Assembly (NCBI RefSeq): GCF_027580225.2
Contig: NW_027395284.1
Coordinates: 2,809,478 to 2,873,477, forward strand
DNA: 64,000 bases
Origin: Misgurnus anguillicaudatus
Taxonomy: Eukaryota; Chordata; Actinopteri; Cypriniformes; Cobitidae
Direction: 5' to 3'
Part shown: positions 13,008-26,312 of the stretch, in pieces
Layout: each line of letters begins with the position of its first letter
How positions within the stretch are numbered: position 1 is the stretch's first letter
Made by a program: the position numbers and the translations under genes
The notes under the pieces: generated by a model
What the model was told of the DNA's origin: nothing
Database searches by the model: none
Seen by the model: the letters and a program-made list of their open reading frames with translations, nothing else

Positions 13008-13261
13008 CAGTGGTTCCCAAACTTTTTCAGCGTGCGGCCCCCCTTGTGTACCGTGCATTCCTTCGCGGCCCCCCAAAGAAAATTTGTGACAAAAAACTGT
13101 TCTAAAACTCAACATTTTAATTGAAAAAAACATTAAATTATACAAAAAGTAGTGCTTTTGGTTAGTAGCCTTATTCATAATAAATTAATGTATTTCATAA
13201 AATGTCATAAAACTGGGGCCCCCCTGGCACCATCTCGCGGCCCCCAGTTTGAAAACCACTG
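13008..13261. mobile_element. hAT MITE (CAGTGGTTCCCAAACT family)
   Basis: Ends CAGTGGTTCCCAAACT and AGTTTGAAAACCACTG. Flanked by ACTTAGAA (13000-13007) and ACGTAGAA (13262-13269), 7 of 8 matching, as expected for an ageing hAT duplication. A decayed relative lies at 55502-55735. Confidence 0.75.
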
Positions 13262-13399
13262 ACGTAGAAGACCATTTTGGTTCCGCAAAGAACACTTCAG
13301 TCAAAGGTTCTTAGAAGAATTATTTCTTTCATACCTTTCTAAAAAAAACTTTATTTAAATACATACTGTTTGTTTGTAACAAAAAATGTTCTTTGGACG

Positions 13400-14690
13400 T
13401 TAAAGGTCAACCAAAAAGCAATCTTGAAGCACATTTATTTGTGAGTGTTTTGTACAATACAGTTTTAAAACAAACAAACAAACAAAAACTTTAAAAAGAG
13501 TAACAGTGCAAGGACGTTGGAATTGATGAAGTGTGGATAACACCAACATCGTGGCACAAGATATCATATCCGGTTGCCACCCATATTCACAGATGTTTCC
13601 ACAGTCTAGTTGCACATTGGTCTGGGTTTTAAAACCGAAATCAGACCAGACTATAATGTGCTGTGAACCCGGATGATTGCTTTCATCTTATTTCTGGCCA
13701 CAATCCATGGGTGTGAAAATGTGTCCAGCATGTGTTTGTGTCTGTATGTGTGTTTACTTACAGTAAACATGAATTGCTGGCCTCTATACAGTAGGCATGA
13801 GTGGTTTAAAGTGTGCTAATTACCCGTTATGTTTGCCAGATGTCTTGACATTTGTGTGTGTGGTCTAAAATCGAACTAATTCGATATCTGTTCAGAACAT
13901 TTATACTAAGAATGTATGTTTGCATACAGTACGTGTGTGTTTCCTGCGTACATTATCTCTGAATTCCTCTGGTTTACATCTAGGACAGCTTACAGAAGTC
14001 AACAAAGGAATCTGAATGTTAATTAACCAGAAAATGCCAGATTAGGCAGAAAAATAAGAAGGGAGAGAAAGGGGCGTTCATCCGCTGAAACAAATGGGGA
14101 AATAGAGAAACAAACTAAAAGAAAGATTCACTAGAGAAGCCTACAGCTAATAAGCCACCGTGGGAGTTACAGGAAAAGGCTCATAGACTCCCACACACAC
14201 CAACTCACACTCATTTTCGCATTTAAATGTAGACAAGGGAGATTTAACATATGATAAGAACCGCTGTAGAGTTTCATGCTGATTCAAAGTGTCATGGTGA
14301 GGGATTGCAGGATTGCTTATAAAACTGTGACGATTTCAAAACAGCCATTGAATTTCCTACAATATTTTACTAATTACAAACTCTACAGGCCTTCGCCTCC
14401 CACTCCCCAAACGCACACTCCATCTGCTCGTGTGCTGTCTAATTAGGGAGCAGCTTATTTAACCGATGAAAGGGGAGGCGGCCCCCAAACGTCAGACCAC
14501 AGTGCCAGTGAAGAATCTAAATCCACTGCTGATTTAGACTATTAACAACACAAACTGGTGGAGCAGAGGCTGCAGATGGGTACGTGTGTGCATTATATTG
14601 CCCTTTATTGGTAGGTATTATAACTTCATACGTCACATTGATAGCTCGATAACTGCCCTTATGAGTAAGTACACAGTCTAATTAGTGTGT
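13400..14690. other. intergenic, no gene seen
   Basis: Mostly unique sequence of moderate composition. No exon-like ORF with splice sites and no transposon ends were found. Confidence 0.4.
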
Positions 14691-14693
14691 TGT

Positions 14694-14835
14694 ACATTTA
14701 AATGGCAGGCGTTTTATCCAAAGCGACTTACAGCTATTCAGTCTATACTGAATATATTTTTTCCCCTGAGAATCAAACCCACAAGCTTTGCTATGTTAAT
14801 GCAATGCTCTACTATGTGAGACAGAGGAACATACT
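14694..14835 (-). mobile_element. tRNA-derived SINE, antisense
   Basis: On the minus strand a degenerate tRNA-like head lies at about 14768-14826. Its B-box-like sequence is GGGTTTGATTCTC, and TAGTAGAGCATTGC corresponds to the A-box side. It is followed by the tail CGCTTTGGATAAAACGCC, the shared fish SINE/L2 3' end. The promoter boxes are partly decayed. Confidence 0.55.
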
Positions 14836-15117
14836 AAAAGGTATTGCAACTGTATGCATTAAAGTAGTGAATGGAATTGCAGTTTTGGCCTTTTTCTCAT
14901 GCACACACACTTTTAAAAGTATATAAAAAATTTATTAGCAGCATGCACATATGTATATTAAAGGTAATATACACTCACCTAAAGGATTATTAGGAACACC
15001 TGTTCAATTTCTTATCAAAGCAATTATCTAATCAACCAATCACATGGCAGTTGCTTCAATGCATTTAGGGGTGTGGTCCTGGTAAAGACAATCTCCTGAA
15101 CTCCAAACTGAATGTTA

Positions 15118-15480
15118 CTGTGCATTCAGACCGCCACCGGCGAGAGCGTCAATAAAAGCTCTGGCTGCCCTGCCAACGACGCTAAAGAAAAGGTGTAGTG
15201 GACGCTCTGACGCTTGAATGCATTCTCTGAATTCCTCTCAGGCGGAGGTTTCCGCCATCCGATTGGTTGCCGCCGAACATTTCCGCCTTCCGATTGGTTG
15301 CTGCCGAACTGCGTCATATCTCATTACCATAAAGTTGAGCTGATTTTAACTCTCCTCGACGCTCACGCTGTACATGACGCGCCGCGCAGCTGCTCAAAGG
15401 AGCTCGCCGCCGGCTCTTATTAAAAATGAATGACTTCCGGCCACTTTGACGCTCTCGCCGGTGGCGGTCTGAATGCACAG
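15118..15480. mobile_element. Harbinger-like MITE nested in the Tc1 element
   Basis: A perfect 35-bp terminal inverted repeat starts CTGTGCATTCAGACCGCC and ends GGCGGTCTGAATGCACAG. The 3-bp duplication TTA (15115-15117, 15481-15483) fits PIF/Harbinger elements. The interior has two tandem copies of about 30 bp sharing CCGATTGGTTGC (15248-15310). The perfect arms suggest a fairly recent insertion. Non-coding. Confidence 0.8.
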
Positions 15481-15629
15481 TTAGAATGAGAAAATTTTGA
15501 GCATGGCATGGTTGTTGGTGCCGGACGGGCGGTCTGAGTATTTCACAATCTGCTCAGTTACTGGGATTTTCATGCACAACCATTTCTAGGGTTTACAAAG
15601 AATGATGTGAAAAGGGAAAAACATCCAGT

Positions 15630-16512
<883 letters not shown>

Positions 16513-16548
16513 AGTATGGTGTTCGTAATAATCCTTTGGGTGAGTGTA

Positions 16549-19220
16549 TAATGCATACTACACAGCAAACTTTAATGTAAATAGCGTATTGTTTCTTTTG
16601 TCAAAGATCTGACAAACACAGCTCAAAGATCAAAAGTTTAAAAAAAGAGATACAATCGATGACTTTAGCACATAAAAGTAATAAATTAACAGTTTTAACA
16701 GATTATGTCGTGTAAAGCAGACAACCCTCTTTCTTAAGCACGCATTAGGCAAGTATTTAATGTTAAATTAATCAAAGCAATGGGGAAAACGGTCAATATA
16801 TGTCCGGGTCAGAGCAGGATGATATTGACAACATCCATTCCTAAGTAATTACTTTTCCAGTTCGTAAAGACCAGCGTTTTAACGAGTGTGGCTGAGTCCG
16901 ATAAGAGTGAAGTCCCTCATGCAGATTAAAGCCTGAGCATTCTCTTCTTTAATTAAAGGGCAATAAATCTGATAAATTTGTCTTTTCCTTATTCCAGTTT
17001 CTGGATGGAGTGGTTATTTATTGTGTGTAGATTAAATATCCACCTTAATCAGTGATGCCAGAATTTCCAGTCTTGTTTTAAATTATGCTTGTTGTTATGA
17101 CAGCCAGACTAACATGCGTAGCATCTTAAACAACTAGAATATTTTAGGACGGGTTCAAGGAATAGTTAACCCAAAAATTTAAATTCTTTCATAATTACTA
17201 TCATCCTATAATGATCTATCTGACATCCTTTTAATTAGCTAAACACAAAACTTTTTTCAAAAAACATATCTGTAACTACATATGAAGTTCAGATGCAAAA
17301 TCCGCAAAGTGTGTCTGGCATGATTTTCTGTTAATAGCATCAAACTGGATTACTGGATTCTTGCCTAGAAACCGATATTTTTACATTTTTACAATTGTTT
17401 AAAGTTTAGAAAATATAAAAGTATAAATCAGAAAAAATAGTATAAACCAATATTTAAAGTGACATACTAACGCAAACACCAATTCTAACCCTAAACCGAA
17501 GCGAAAATGGTTTGAAAATAGGAAAAAGCAGTTGAGTAACTAATCCGTGAGAATGCCACGGAAAAAGACAGTCCGTAGCAGGGCCACGGAAAAATGCGGA
17601 GATCCGTGAGAATGCCACGGAAAAATTAGCACAAAATTCCATGACTATCCCACGGAACTTTGTGAGATCATGTTGATAAAGGAGTGCCTGTCAATGTTTA
17701 AATTTTTTCGAGGAGCAAGAATGGATTATATTTCCAAAAACCTGCAGCAATCTAACTAAGCACTTTTCCACATCAAAGACAGTTTTAATAAATATGGACT
17801 TTGCTGTGGATTTTTGCGTACACACACTTTATAAATAAGGCCCCAGGAAGGCACTGGCCCACTCAGATTTATGGCTGGCCCACCCAGTCAGAAGAGACAC
17901 AAAATATTGGAAAAGCAGAAGAAATCCTGCATAAAATATAATAATCTTGTTAATAATAATCCCTCCAATGCGCATCATTCAGAAATAAATAGCTATTTAT
18001 TTAGAAATTGTATAATTTGTATGTGTTGTTAAACCTTTTAAAGAAGACAGTGTTATTATTCATTTCATTGCATTTCTGTTCCTAAATACTGTTATAACTT
18101 TATTTGTAACTTTGTTCTTTTCAAATTTTTTTAATGCTTTTCATTTTTTGATTTGTTTTTATTTTATTTTCCTCTTTTCCCTATATGTTTTTTTTTGCTG
18201 ATCCAAAAATTATTCGATCCATGACTCAAAAAAGTAATGTAATCCTTTTAACCACTTCTTTAATGTAAAATTGAGGTCCACCCACTAAGTTTTACTTTTC
18301 TGGCCTCCACTGATTTTATGTGAAAAAATTTACTAAACATATAGGTTGTGTCAAGAGCATTTGGTTACAATCATTATCTTATTTTTTTTAAGGAAGTGGC
18401 GTTTAGCAGCTTTTGCATCTGACCTCTTTACTGTATGTCCCAAAATGTTAAAGATCTAAAAGCATGTATTTATTCATAAAGTATAATCTAAATGACTCCA
18501 ATGAGTTAAAGTCCCACTGTGGGAAGAATCAAGTTTTTATTGTTGTTTATATGTCTATGTGGTGTTTTTAATTTGCTTTAAGACAATTCATGTGCAAATT
18601 CATCATTCTACACCATTGCTGAGTATTTTCTCCATAAAACTGGAGACAGTCTTATTTTCTGTGGTTTAAAATCGCCTTGGTTTCCATCGTCACAAACATG
18701 TAACCAATCACATCAACACAGTTTAACGTGTGGATCAGTAGTTTGAGTCATAGATATATTATGTATGGATATCTCATAGACTGCGCTGAGAGTGAGACGT
18801 TTGCAGCACAGCTGCTTTAGCTCTGCTTTTCTGATGCTCACATGTGCTGCTCACACATGCACTGTGAATGCTGTAACCTGTTAACATAAGCGCTAAAAGA
18901 TTAGTGCTGCAAACGCGCAATTCATGTATACATTGTGTGAAAACGAACTTAGCAGTTATGTGTCTGAAACTGCTGAATGTAGCATCTATTTACATATATA
19001 TCTATAGTCCGAGGTGGTGCGAAAGAGTAATCATTTGCATATTCATATATGGTCCGAGCTGTGCTACTGAGTAGATGCAGGGAATTTGCATATTCATAGA
19101 GCAACGTATACTAAATGAAGCAAGGGTGTAGAGTTACAATCAAGCTGTTTTTTTAAGTATGAAGAAATTACTGTGACAGGGAAAACTTTTATATGTAATA
19201 TTATGATGGTCAAAGATGAG
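16549..19220. other. intergenic, mostly unique with fragments
   Basis: No gene seen. Fragments noted: a TTAA-family half end near 17154-17200 (GGAATAGTTAACCCAAAAAT); the CCGTG hairpin cluster at 17545-17660 listed separately; and a possible TTAA-family start near 18505 (TTAAAGTCCCACTG) with no matching end found. Confidence 0.4.
17545..17660. repeat. cluster of CCGTG...CACGG hairpins
   Basis: Four successive units end in CCACGGAA. Two are identical (CCGTGAGAATGCCACGGAAA, near 17547 and 17602). One variant is CCGTAGCAGGGCCACGG, and the last is half-degenerate (CCATGACTATCCCACGG). Each can form a short stem with a 7-nt loop. Function unknown. Confidence 0.6.
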
Positions 19221-19223
19221 TTT

Positions 19224-19764
19224 TAACCGAGGGGCAACCTTCCGATCTCTCTGATAAAGCCAATACGGAAGTGACTTAAACTGCAATTTATCGACTGGCC
19301 GCTAGAGGCAGGCTTCAAAAGGGAGTCAATTCCAATATACCCCAATGTTAAAATGGCCAACTTTACAGTAGAAAATAATGTTTACAGCCTGGTACAAAAA
19401 TAGTTTTTGGTCTATATAGCTAAGTTTGCCCTTCATGACTACTATGAGGGGGGGTGCATTTTTTGTAACTCCTCCATTTAAATGATATTAAGCTTTAAAG
19501 TTCTGCATAATTAAGGGCAAGGCCACTTGAGTGAAGGATGACCAGCCACTGTGGTCACTAAAATCGAGCTAGGCGGGCGTGATTTCAGCAACCAGACACC
19601 TCAGCTTCACCAACCTCTTTACCCATTTTCGGATATTTACGAGTGATGTGTGATGACGCGCGGCCAAGATGGCGACAGAAGGCAACGCCTCCTCTAAGCT
19701 TCAAAAACAATCTTCAGATAGGTGACGTCACGGACACTACATCCATCTTTTTTACAGTCTATGG
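19224..19764. repeat. dispersed fish repeat ending TTTTTTACAGTCTATGG
   Basis: The right end TTTTTTACAGTCTATGG and the interior (CACTTCCG-type and GGCCGCTAGAGGC motifs) match a repeat I recognise from cyprinid genomes. I cannot name the family or define the left end. Non-coding; it contains a short CAAGATGGCG stretch that is not a gene start. Confidence 0.4.
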
Positions 19765-19766
19765 TT

Positions 19767-20025
19767 TTAAAGGGAAACAAGGCAGCATTTTTATGTTAAT
19801 AAATCATTTTCGTAAGTCGGTATATGGTTAAATGACTCATTACATGACGAATGAAGACTCTCTCGCCCGCCCCTACCGTCTGTAGGAAGAATACCCCACT
19901 TGCAAGTGTATCCGACCCGGTGTCCTTCAGTCTCGTAAAGTCTCAGATATAGAAAGCATTTACTCCCAGACACTAGGGGGAGCTAGTAGAGAAATAATAC
20001 TCAGACTTGCCTTGTGTGCCTTTAA
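19767..20025. mobile_element. TTAA-flanked MITE (AAGGC/GACACAAGGCA family)
   Basis: Begins TTAAAGGGAAACAAGGCA and ends TGCCTTGTGTGCCTTTAA, with TTAA at both borders. Non-coding. Confidence 0.65.
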
Positions 20026-20089
20026 CTGATAAAATGATTGACTATGGAAAAAAATTATTTTCTTCTAAAGCATAACGATAGGTATGTGA

Positions 20090-20640
20090 GAAAACAACTA
20101 ATATTTTTGCTAATTTAGCATACGGAAAAAAAGTTTTTTAAAATATACAAAAATTTGTTGAAATATATTTTGGAACATGTTTACAAAAATGTATTTTTCA
20201 CTGATATATTTTTTGCCTATTTTTTGTATATTTTGAAATATATTTTAAAAGTAAATAAATTTTAAAGCTTTAAAAAAGCTCCCTCCATATATTTCAATTC
20301 AAAGAAATATATTCACATCGCATTGGAAGAAAACCATTGTTTATGTTACAAACCTTTAAAAAGTTAAAAATGTAATATATTTTCAACTTCAAAAATATAC
20401 TTTATAAAATTAACATGTATTTAGCATATATTTAAAATATATTTAGGCAAAAAACAAATTTTCCATATGGGATGTAAACTTAAAAAATGTTTGCCCTTAA
20501 AATACATTTTGAAATATATGTTGATAAATTAAGGTTAAAACTAAATATATTTCCAAATTTAAAAATATATTCAATATTTAGCATATTTTTTAAATATATT
20601 TTGGCCAGAGAAGTGTATTTTTTGTGTAAAAATCCGAGTG
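20090..20640. repeat. AT-rich stretch of AAATATATTT repeats
   Basis: Dense irregular repetition of AAATATATTT/AAAATATATTTT in both orientations, with TTAGCATAT motifs near 20116, 20413 and 20579. It could fold extensively. No coding content. Confidence 0.55.
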
Positions 20641-20647
20641 CTAAACT

Positions 20648-20851
20648 ACACCGTCAAAAATAAAGGCCCTGTCGCTAGGGCAGTACCCTTAAAAAAGGTC
20701 CCAATATGTACCATTTAGGTACAAATATGTATCTTTGAACTACCAATATGTACCTTTGTAGTACTAATATGCACACTTTGGGTACAAGGGTGTACCTTTT
20801 TGAAAGGGTACTGTCCCAGTGACACAGTTTACCTTTATTTCTGAGAGTGTA
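20648..20851. mobile_element. foldback MITE of the GGTACC-rich type
   Basis: The left end AAAAATAAAGGCCCTGTCGC pairs loosely with the right end ACAGTTTACCTTTATTTCTG. The interior repeats AATATGTACC and GGTACAA in both orientations. A non-coding fish MITE. Confidence 0.6.
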
Positions 20852-23800
20852 CAAAATGGTAATAACTTTTAATCTCATTGGTTCTTGCCTGTCTCGTAGC
20901 AAAATGTCATAAGACCATTTGAGTTAGAGACACATGGGTGTAATGTTCTAGTTTGCATAGTAGCTACCGTCTATCGCATCAGTTTTTCCTGTAAATCGCA
21001 TGCGCTTTCAGAACATCATATATTTGCTTAGAACATTACAGTGGGAACCTATATATGTGTAGGCTAGTTTTTAACTTCACATGTATGTAAAGTTAGCTAA
21101 CAGATATGTTTTTATTAAAAACATTGTTTGTGTTCAGCTGAGAAGGAAGTCATATATATCTGGGATGGCATGAGGTTGAATAAATGATAAGGGAATTTTT
21201 ATTTTTGTGTAAACTATTCCCAATAGAGAGAGTGCAGTAAGCCACCCCACAGACGCACGCACACACAAGCCAAAAGGATTTACTACTTGCTGCTTCTTCG
21301 TCACTGAAAGACATCCAGAAAATCAGTGAGTTGTTGTGGTTTTGGGCCTGACTGCGTGTGCTCAGACTTGATAAATAGCTCACTGTACCGGAGTACAAAA
21401 TAATGACGTTAAAGCGACGTTTATCAGAATCAAAGGCTCAGAGGGAACCTTTATCACGCAGGTGGTGTAGGTAATGGACGGTATGATAGTGTGTATTGAT
21501 ATGTAATGAGCTGTTTCCAGTTTATAGTGAGGTCGAAAAGCAGTAATAACAACAGTGTGTGAAAAGGATAAGAAAATTCAGCTTCATGCTATTGTACAAT
21601 GATAAGAAAAGAGAGATAGATTACGTGTTGTGTGTGTTTGTACAGTTTCAGAGAATCTGGGCATGGTATTATAGACGGTTTAAGCAGTAACAACATAAAC
21701 AAATGACTTTCGTGAAACAAACGTAATCTCCGGTGAACTCCGCAAGGAGTCCTTTTAGAGTAGTTTACTTCTGATAACAATCAAAATAAACAATGATTAC
21801 CTTAGTTAAATCATAGATAAAGCGTATCAAAAACTACACTGAGCAGCTGTGTAAAATGTGTACTATATAATGTATACAATCTTATACTACAGATTGTCTG
21901 CCAAACCTTTTCTCATCCAAGCAATAGCAACAGAGGCTGGTAGGTAATCCTAACCAAATAACCGACTTGCAGATTCTGAGAGGATATTCAGTTCTGGCAG
22001 TCCCCGTAATACCGATCCAAAAAGCTCTTAGTGTGAGAGGAGCCAGGCCTGGATGAGAAAAGGAACAGGCTCGGATGGTTCCAGCCATTTGTGTGTGGTC
22101 TGAATCACAAGCCCCTTGAGACTCACCCCTCCTCTGCTGCCCTCTTTCTCCATCTATCGCATGTTTACATGCTCACTTTCTCTTCCTTCCCTTCCTCTTC
22201 TTTTTAATGTGCTACAGGTGGGCCTGATCACAAACAGGCACTACTGGGGGCAACTAATGGGACCCCGCTAACCTTTCTGGAGGTTGTTAACAGATATAGA
22301 GGCTCAGTGAGAGCCATTATGTGCGCGTTTTTTGCGTGTGGTCTTGGAGTGAACCCTGCTGAAACACGGCTTGCTAATTCAAGACATTATACATTTTTTA
22401 TTTTTGTACTGAAAATACGGTTTACCCCAAAATTTTTATTCTGTCTATCTATTCACCCTTAGAAAGTTTTATTTCTTTACTCGGATTCCACAAGGGCCTA
22501 ATGCTCCATAAAAGTAGGTAAATGAAGATATACACTTTCATTTTGGGGGTTTTATGTCTTTTTAACATAATTTTACACTCGCAGGAAAAAATATTTTTAT
22601 ATTTAACCTACAGAAAAGGGTCATGTGAAATGTTGTAGATGTGCAAGTAATAAAAAAAATAATGGAGGTATAATTTAATAAGCTGATAAATTACAGCAAT
22701 AAAAGTTAGGCCTATAAAGTGTCAATTGAGTAGCAGTAGATATGTAACTGTCATATCATTCGTTTCGGAAACGTTCTGTTAGTTTATAGGTTATAAACTG
22801 TGCAACCCATAAAAACACTTCAAAAAGTAGATGTAATATAAGACTGTAATTGCCTGTAATTACAGACACATTTAAGCTTCCTTTTAGTTAGCGTTGCCTG
22901 TTATTGGCTGGGCTCCAGGTTGCTTTGCACCTGATTGGTGAATGGATCAGATTTCGCAAAGTGACCTATAATTGGTCAAGACACCGTGTGACATCTACGA
23001 TGACAGTAAAAACAGAGCATACAGGCTCAATGACAGACATGTTGCCAGGCAACAGGAACACAAGACATCATGTCGCTCCAGTGTTTATTTTAAGTGTACC
23101 TGTACTACAAATGATTTTTTTTGCATAATTTAATTTAATTTCTGATATCAGTATCTGTTGCTATAAAATATTGTAATCATGGATTCCTGAGCCGTAAGAA
23201 GTGCAAACCTTGTGACTTTCTCGGTGTGCAAATAAGCACATCCTTATCTTTCCGAAGCGTGCTTGGGTACATCTCAGCAGCCGGAAAAACTGGTCTTACT
23301 TTATCCTACTGAAACGTAGTTGCTTTATCACAGGAATGTAAACACTTGTATCCTCAGGAAGAGCAGGTTTGTAACACTATGCATGTGTCTGTTTATTTAC
23401 AACCGCAAGCTTGCGGTTGATAATGTTGAAAAGCACACTAAATGACTAGGGTTAAAAACAAAAAGCATATGAAAAACTAAAGAGAAAAAGGAGGACAGCT
23501 AAGAACATATGCTAGACAATAAAAGGAGTACGGGAATAAAGATGGACATGGATGGGTGATGAGGTCTTTTAAAATTTTATGTTTTATATCAGCTGCCAGA
23601 GTTTGGTGATAATGGTCAGGGTTACCAAGGCAACAATGAAATGAAATGGAAAGTATCTTATGGGTCACGTAGGGTGTTGCTTCCTGTCTTGCAGACAGAC
23701 ACACACGACGATGAGATGATCTCAGCCTTTTCTCTACTTTTATAAGGGCCCTTAATAACCCAAAGTCATTTAATACTTTCTACAGTGCTGCTGGCCACGT

Positions 23801-23990
23801 AAAGCTGCCCAGATATGTGAGAAATGTTTTAATGAGCTTGTCATCCAAGGCTGGAATAAAAAACTGCTGTACACTTCAAATCTCTCTGCATGAACAACAG
23901 AAAAAAGTGAGCTCTGAAACATCGTGTTGAATTAGGAAAAAGAAGCTCGAATGAAACGTTGTGCTTTTATATCGATCAAGAGGAAAAACT
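20852..23990. other. mostly unique intergenic sequence
   Basis: No gene seen. A pyrimidine-rich stretch lies at 22135-22205. An 18-bp perfect palindrome AACCGCAAGCTTGCGGTT lies at 23400-23417. The low repeat density compared with the rest of the window is compatible with regulatory sequence downstream of enc1, but nothing specific can be shown. Confidence 0.4.
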
Positions 23991-23996
23991 CTTATT

Positions 23997-24002
23997 TTTA
24001 TT
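23997..24002 (-). terminator. candidate poly(A) signal for the enc1 3' UTR
   Basis: AATAAA on the minus strand, 4.2 kb downstream of the acceptor at 28193. It is the first good signal at the far edge of the unique block and would place the transcript end near 23975. Closer AATAAA hexamers also occur (for example 25508-25513, inside repeat-rich DNA), so the choice is tentative. Confidence 0.3.
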
Positions 24003-25251
24003 AAGCCATGAATTTCACATTGTGAAAAAATCACTTGTACAAAATAATGTTAACCGCTGTGGTTGAGATAAAATAACAATACAATAATATAATACGACAA
24101 ATATAGAAAAGAAAAAAAAGACATTCACGAAAACAACAGTACAGCCAACATTGACAGTATTTGAGCAATGCATCTGTTTGTGAAGGCATACAGCGTTGAA
24201 GAGTTCTCAGTGCGCACAGGCCTGTGAGTCACATCTGATTCAATCGTTCACTTGAGACGGAGGAAAAAGGAGCAGAGAAGTCCGAGAGAGCGAGAAAGAG
24301 AAAAACAAAACACTTGACTATTACCAGTTGAAGTAAGAGGGGGGGGGGGGCAATGATTGTTGACCATCACTGTGGCAACTGTGGGTGGAATGGGATTTTC
24401 TGATTGGCTGGAGGTCAGAATGGGGGAAGGTGGCGGGTCAAAGATGGAGGTGGTGTAAGACCCCCTAAAGGCTAAAAGGGAACACAGTAAGCAAGAATTT
24501 CCTACTTTGCTGGGGGGTTGTGCGAGGAATGTGAACTACTCATTGCTGTTTTTTCTTTCTCTCTCTCGCTCGCTCTCTATATGGGCTTTCCAATAGAAAG
24601 CCATTACAATATATATATAGCTGTTACATGCTATGTCGCTGTGCAGTGAAACGATACAGAACACTATATTCTGAATGTCCATAAATGTAAAGCGATTTAG
24701 TTTGTTTGTACTCGACACAAAAGCTACAGCATAGTGAGTTGCTAGCGGTGTTGTTCAACCTAACCCAAAAACCTTTGTCGTCTTGTGTCGCTTTAAAACT
24801 AATATCCATCTCTACAGATGTTTCGCATTGCCATAAAAGCACCATAGTGTCTTTGCCCTTATGTAGACATCGCTTTTAAAGTTATTTGGGATGCAGCTTA
24901 ATCATAACAACACAAAAATTATAATTTTTATAGTATTACATTTTCTACACCACAGGCTGTAGCTACATCATCCAGGGAGGTGGTATTCAGCCACTCATAC
25001 TGCTTATAATACTTCAAACTGCGAGGGACAGTCAAAATTACGACATGCTGGTGACGGTTCCAGCTGTTCTTAGAGCAGCTGCCGATGTCAAATTCCTCAG
25101 ATAGCTTTACAAGCTCCTTACAAGTCACAAAGGACGTTTAGAGTGATGGATGCCGAGCAGAGCTTCCTTACTGGACTGTGTTTAGCACTGGGCACTAGTT
25201 AAACCACTTGTAATGGACAACAATCTGTGGTGATGTTTCAGAGGTTTGTAG

Positions 25252-25503
25252 TTAAAGGGATAGGTCAAAAAAAAAAAAAAGAAAACGGTCTACTGCAAAT
25301 TCACTATGTAAGTAACACTACTGGTTAGAAAAAAATGTCTTCTTTTTAGGATCCACTTCCATGTAAGCTGGAAATGCATGTGTGGTTTAATAGGATGCCT
25401 TTCATATATTCTGCTTAACATCTTTGTATTTCACAGAAAGTAGGAAGTCACAGAAGAAGTTTGGACATGATAAGAGTACTTTTTTTGTGAACTATCCCTT
25501 TAA
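25252..25503. mobile_element. TTAA-flanked MITE (AAAGGGATAG family), short copy
   Basis: Begins TTAAAGGGATAGGTCAAAAA and ends TTTTTGTGAACTATCCCTTTAA-like, with TTAA at both borders. Same termini as the larger element starting 64 bp downstream. Confidence 0.7.
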
Positions 25504-25696
25504 ATTTTATTTTGTGCATCAGTACTGGGTATCATGGCATTGGGATCACTTGGGGAGTGGTTAGTGTTAAAGGGATAGTTCACCCAAAAATTTAAATTCT
25601 GTCATTTACTCACTCTCATGTTGCTATAAACTTTATACCACGGGCCTGTTGAACGCTTTATTCTGATTGGTTGAGAAATGTTCCATGGGTGTTGAT

Positions 25697-26137
25697 TAGG
25701 GCTGTAACGATTAATCGTGCAAATGCGCGTTTTCTCAATTAATGAATTTGAATGAATTATGGTGAAATCCCGGCACGTCCCAAAGACAGGGGGCGCTCTC
25801 GTTCAGAAACTCCCTTTGTGCCACAGAAGAAGTAGCATTACAAACGCTATTCCAGGAAATGTCTAGAAGAATATTTATATAGCCATTCTTCAGATTGTTT
25901 CAGGTATTTTCATAATAATAAAGAAAATTTTGAATGATTTTGTTTAACGAGTGTTGCTTTTTTAAATGCACGTTATAAACGACTCCGACTCATAATGATT
26001 TTAGATTGATAAGGACTTCTTACTGACCAAGTACACGCACAAGCTGCGCGTGAAACACGAAATCACACCCTTGCGATTCAGAATCGATTTTAGACAGGTC
26101 TTTTTAATGGGATACGCAATTTATGGTTAAAGCCCTA
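25697..26137. mobile_element. hAT-type MITE with perfect 8-bp duplication
   Basis: Starts TAGGGCTGTAACGATTAATC and ends TTAAAGCCCTA. It is flanked on both sides by GTGTTGAT (25689-25696, 26138-26145). It is the innermost element of this nest and therefore the youngest. Non-coding. Confidence 0.8.
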
Positions 26138-26263
26138 GTGTTGATTATTTTTCTGTAAACCGCACACCTAACTTGTCAAATGCTTTAAAAATAGGCACCA
26201 GAGCAATGTTTGCGGTAACCGTGGTATAAGCGGAATAATTGACTCCGGTCCTTTGAATTATTC

Positions 26264-26312
26264 GAAAATAATGCACACCCACGGTTTAACATTGGGTGTG
26301 CATTATTTTCTT
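26264..26312. repeat. hairpin of AAAATAATGCACACCCA and complement
   Basis: The left arm AAAATAATGCACACCCA and the right arm TGGGTGTGCATTATTTT are exact complements around a loop of about 15 nt. It belongs to the inner repeat of the composite element around it. Confidence 0.7.

Noticed and set aside
19643..19831. CAAGATGGCG start-like context
   Set aside because: Lies inside a dispersed repeat; the frame is short and has no splice signals.
21906..22062. 14-bp inverted pair CCTTTTCTCATCCA / TGGATGAGAAAAGG
   Set aside because: Short, with a 125-bp loop; reasonably expected by chance in 64 kb.
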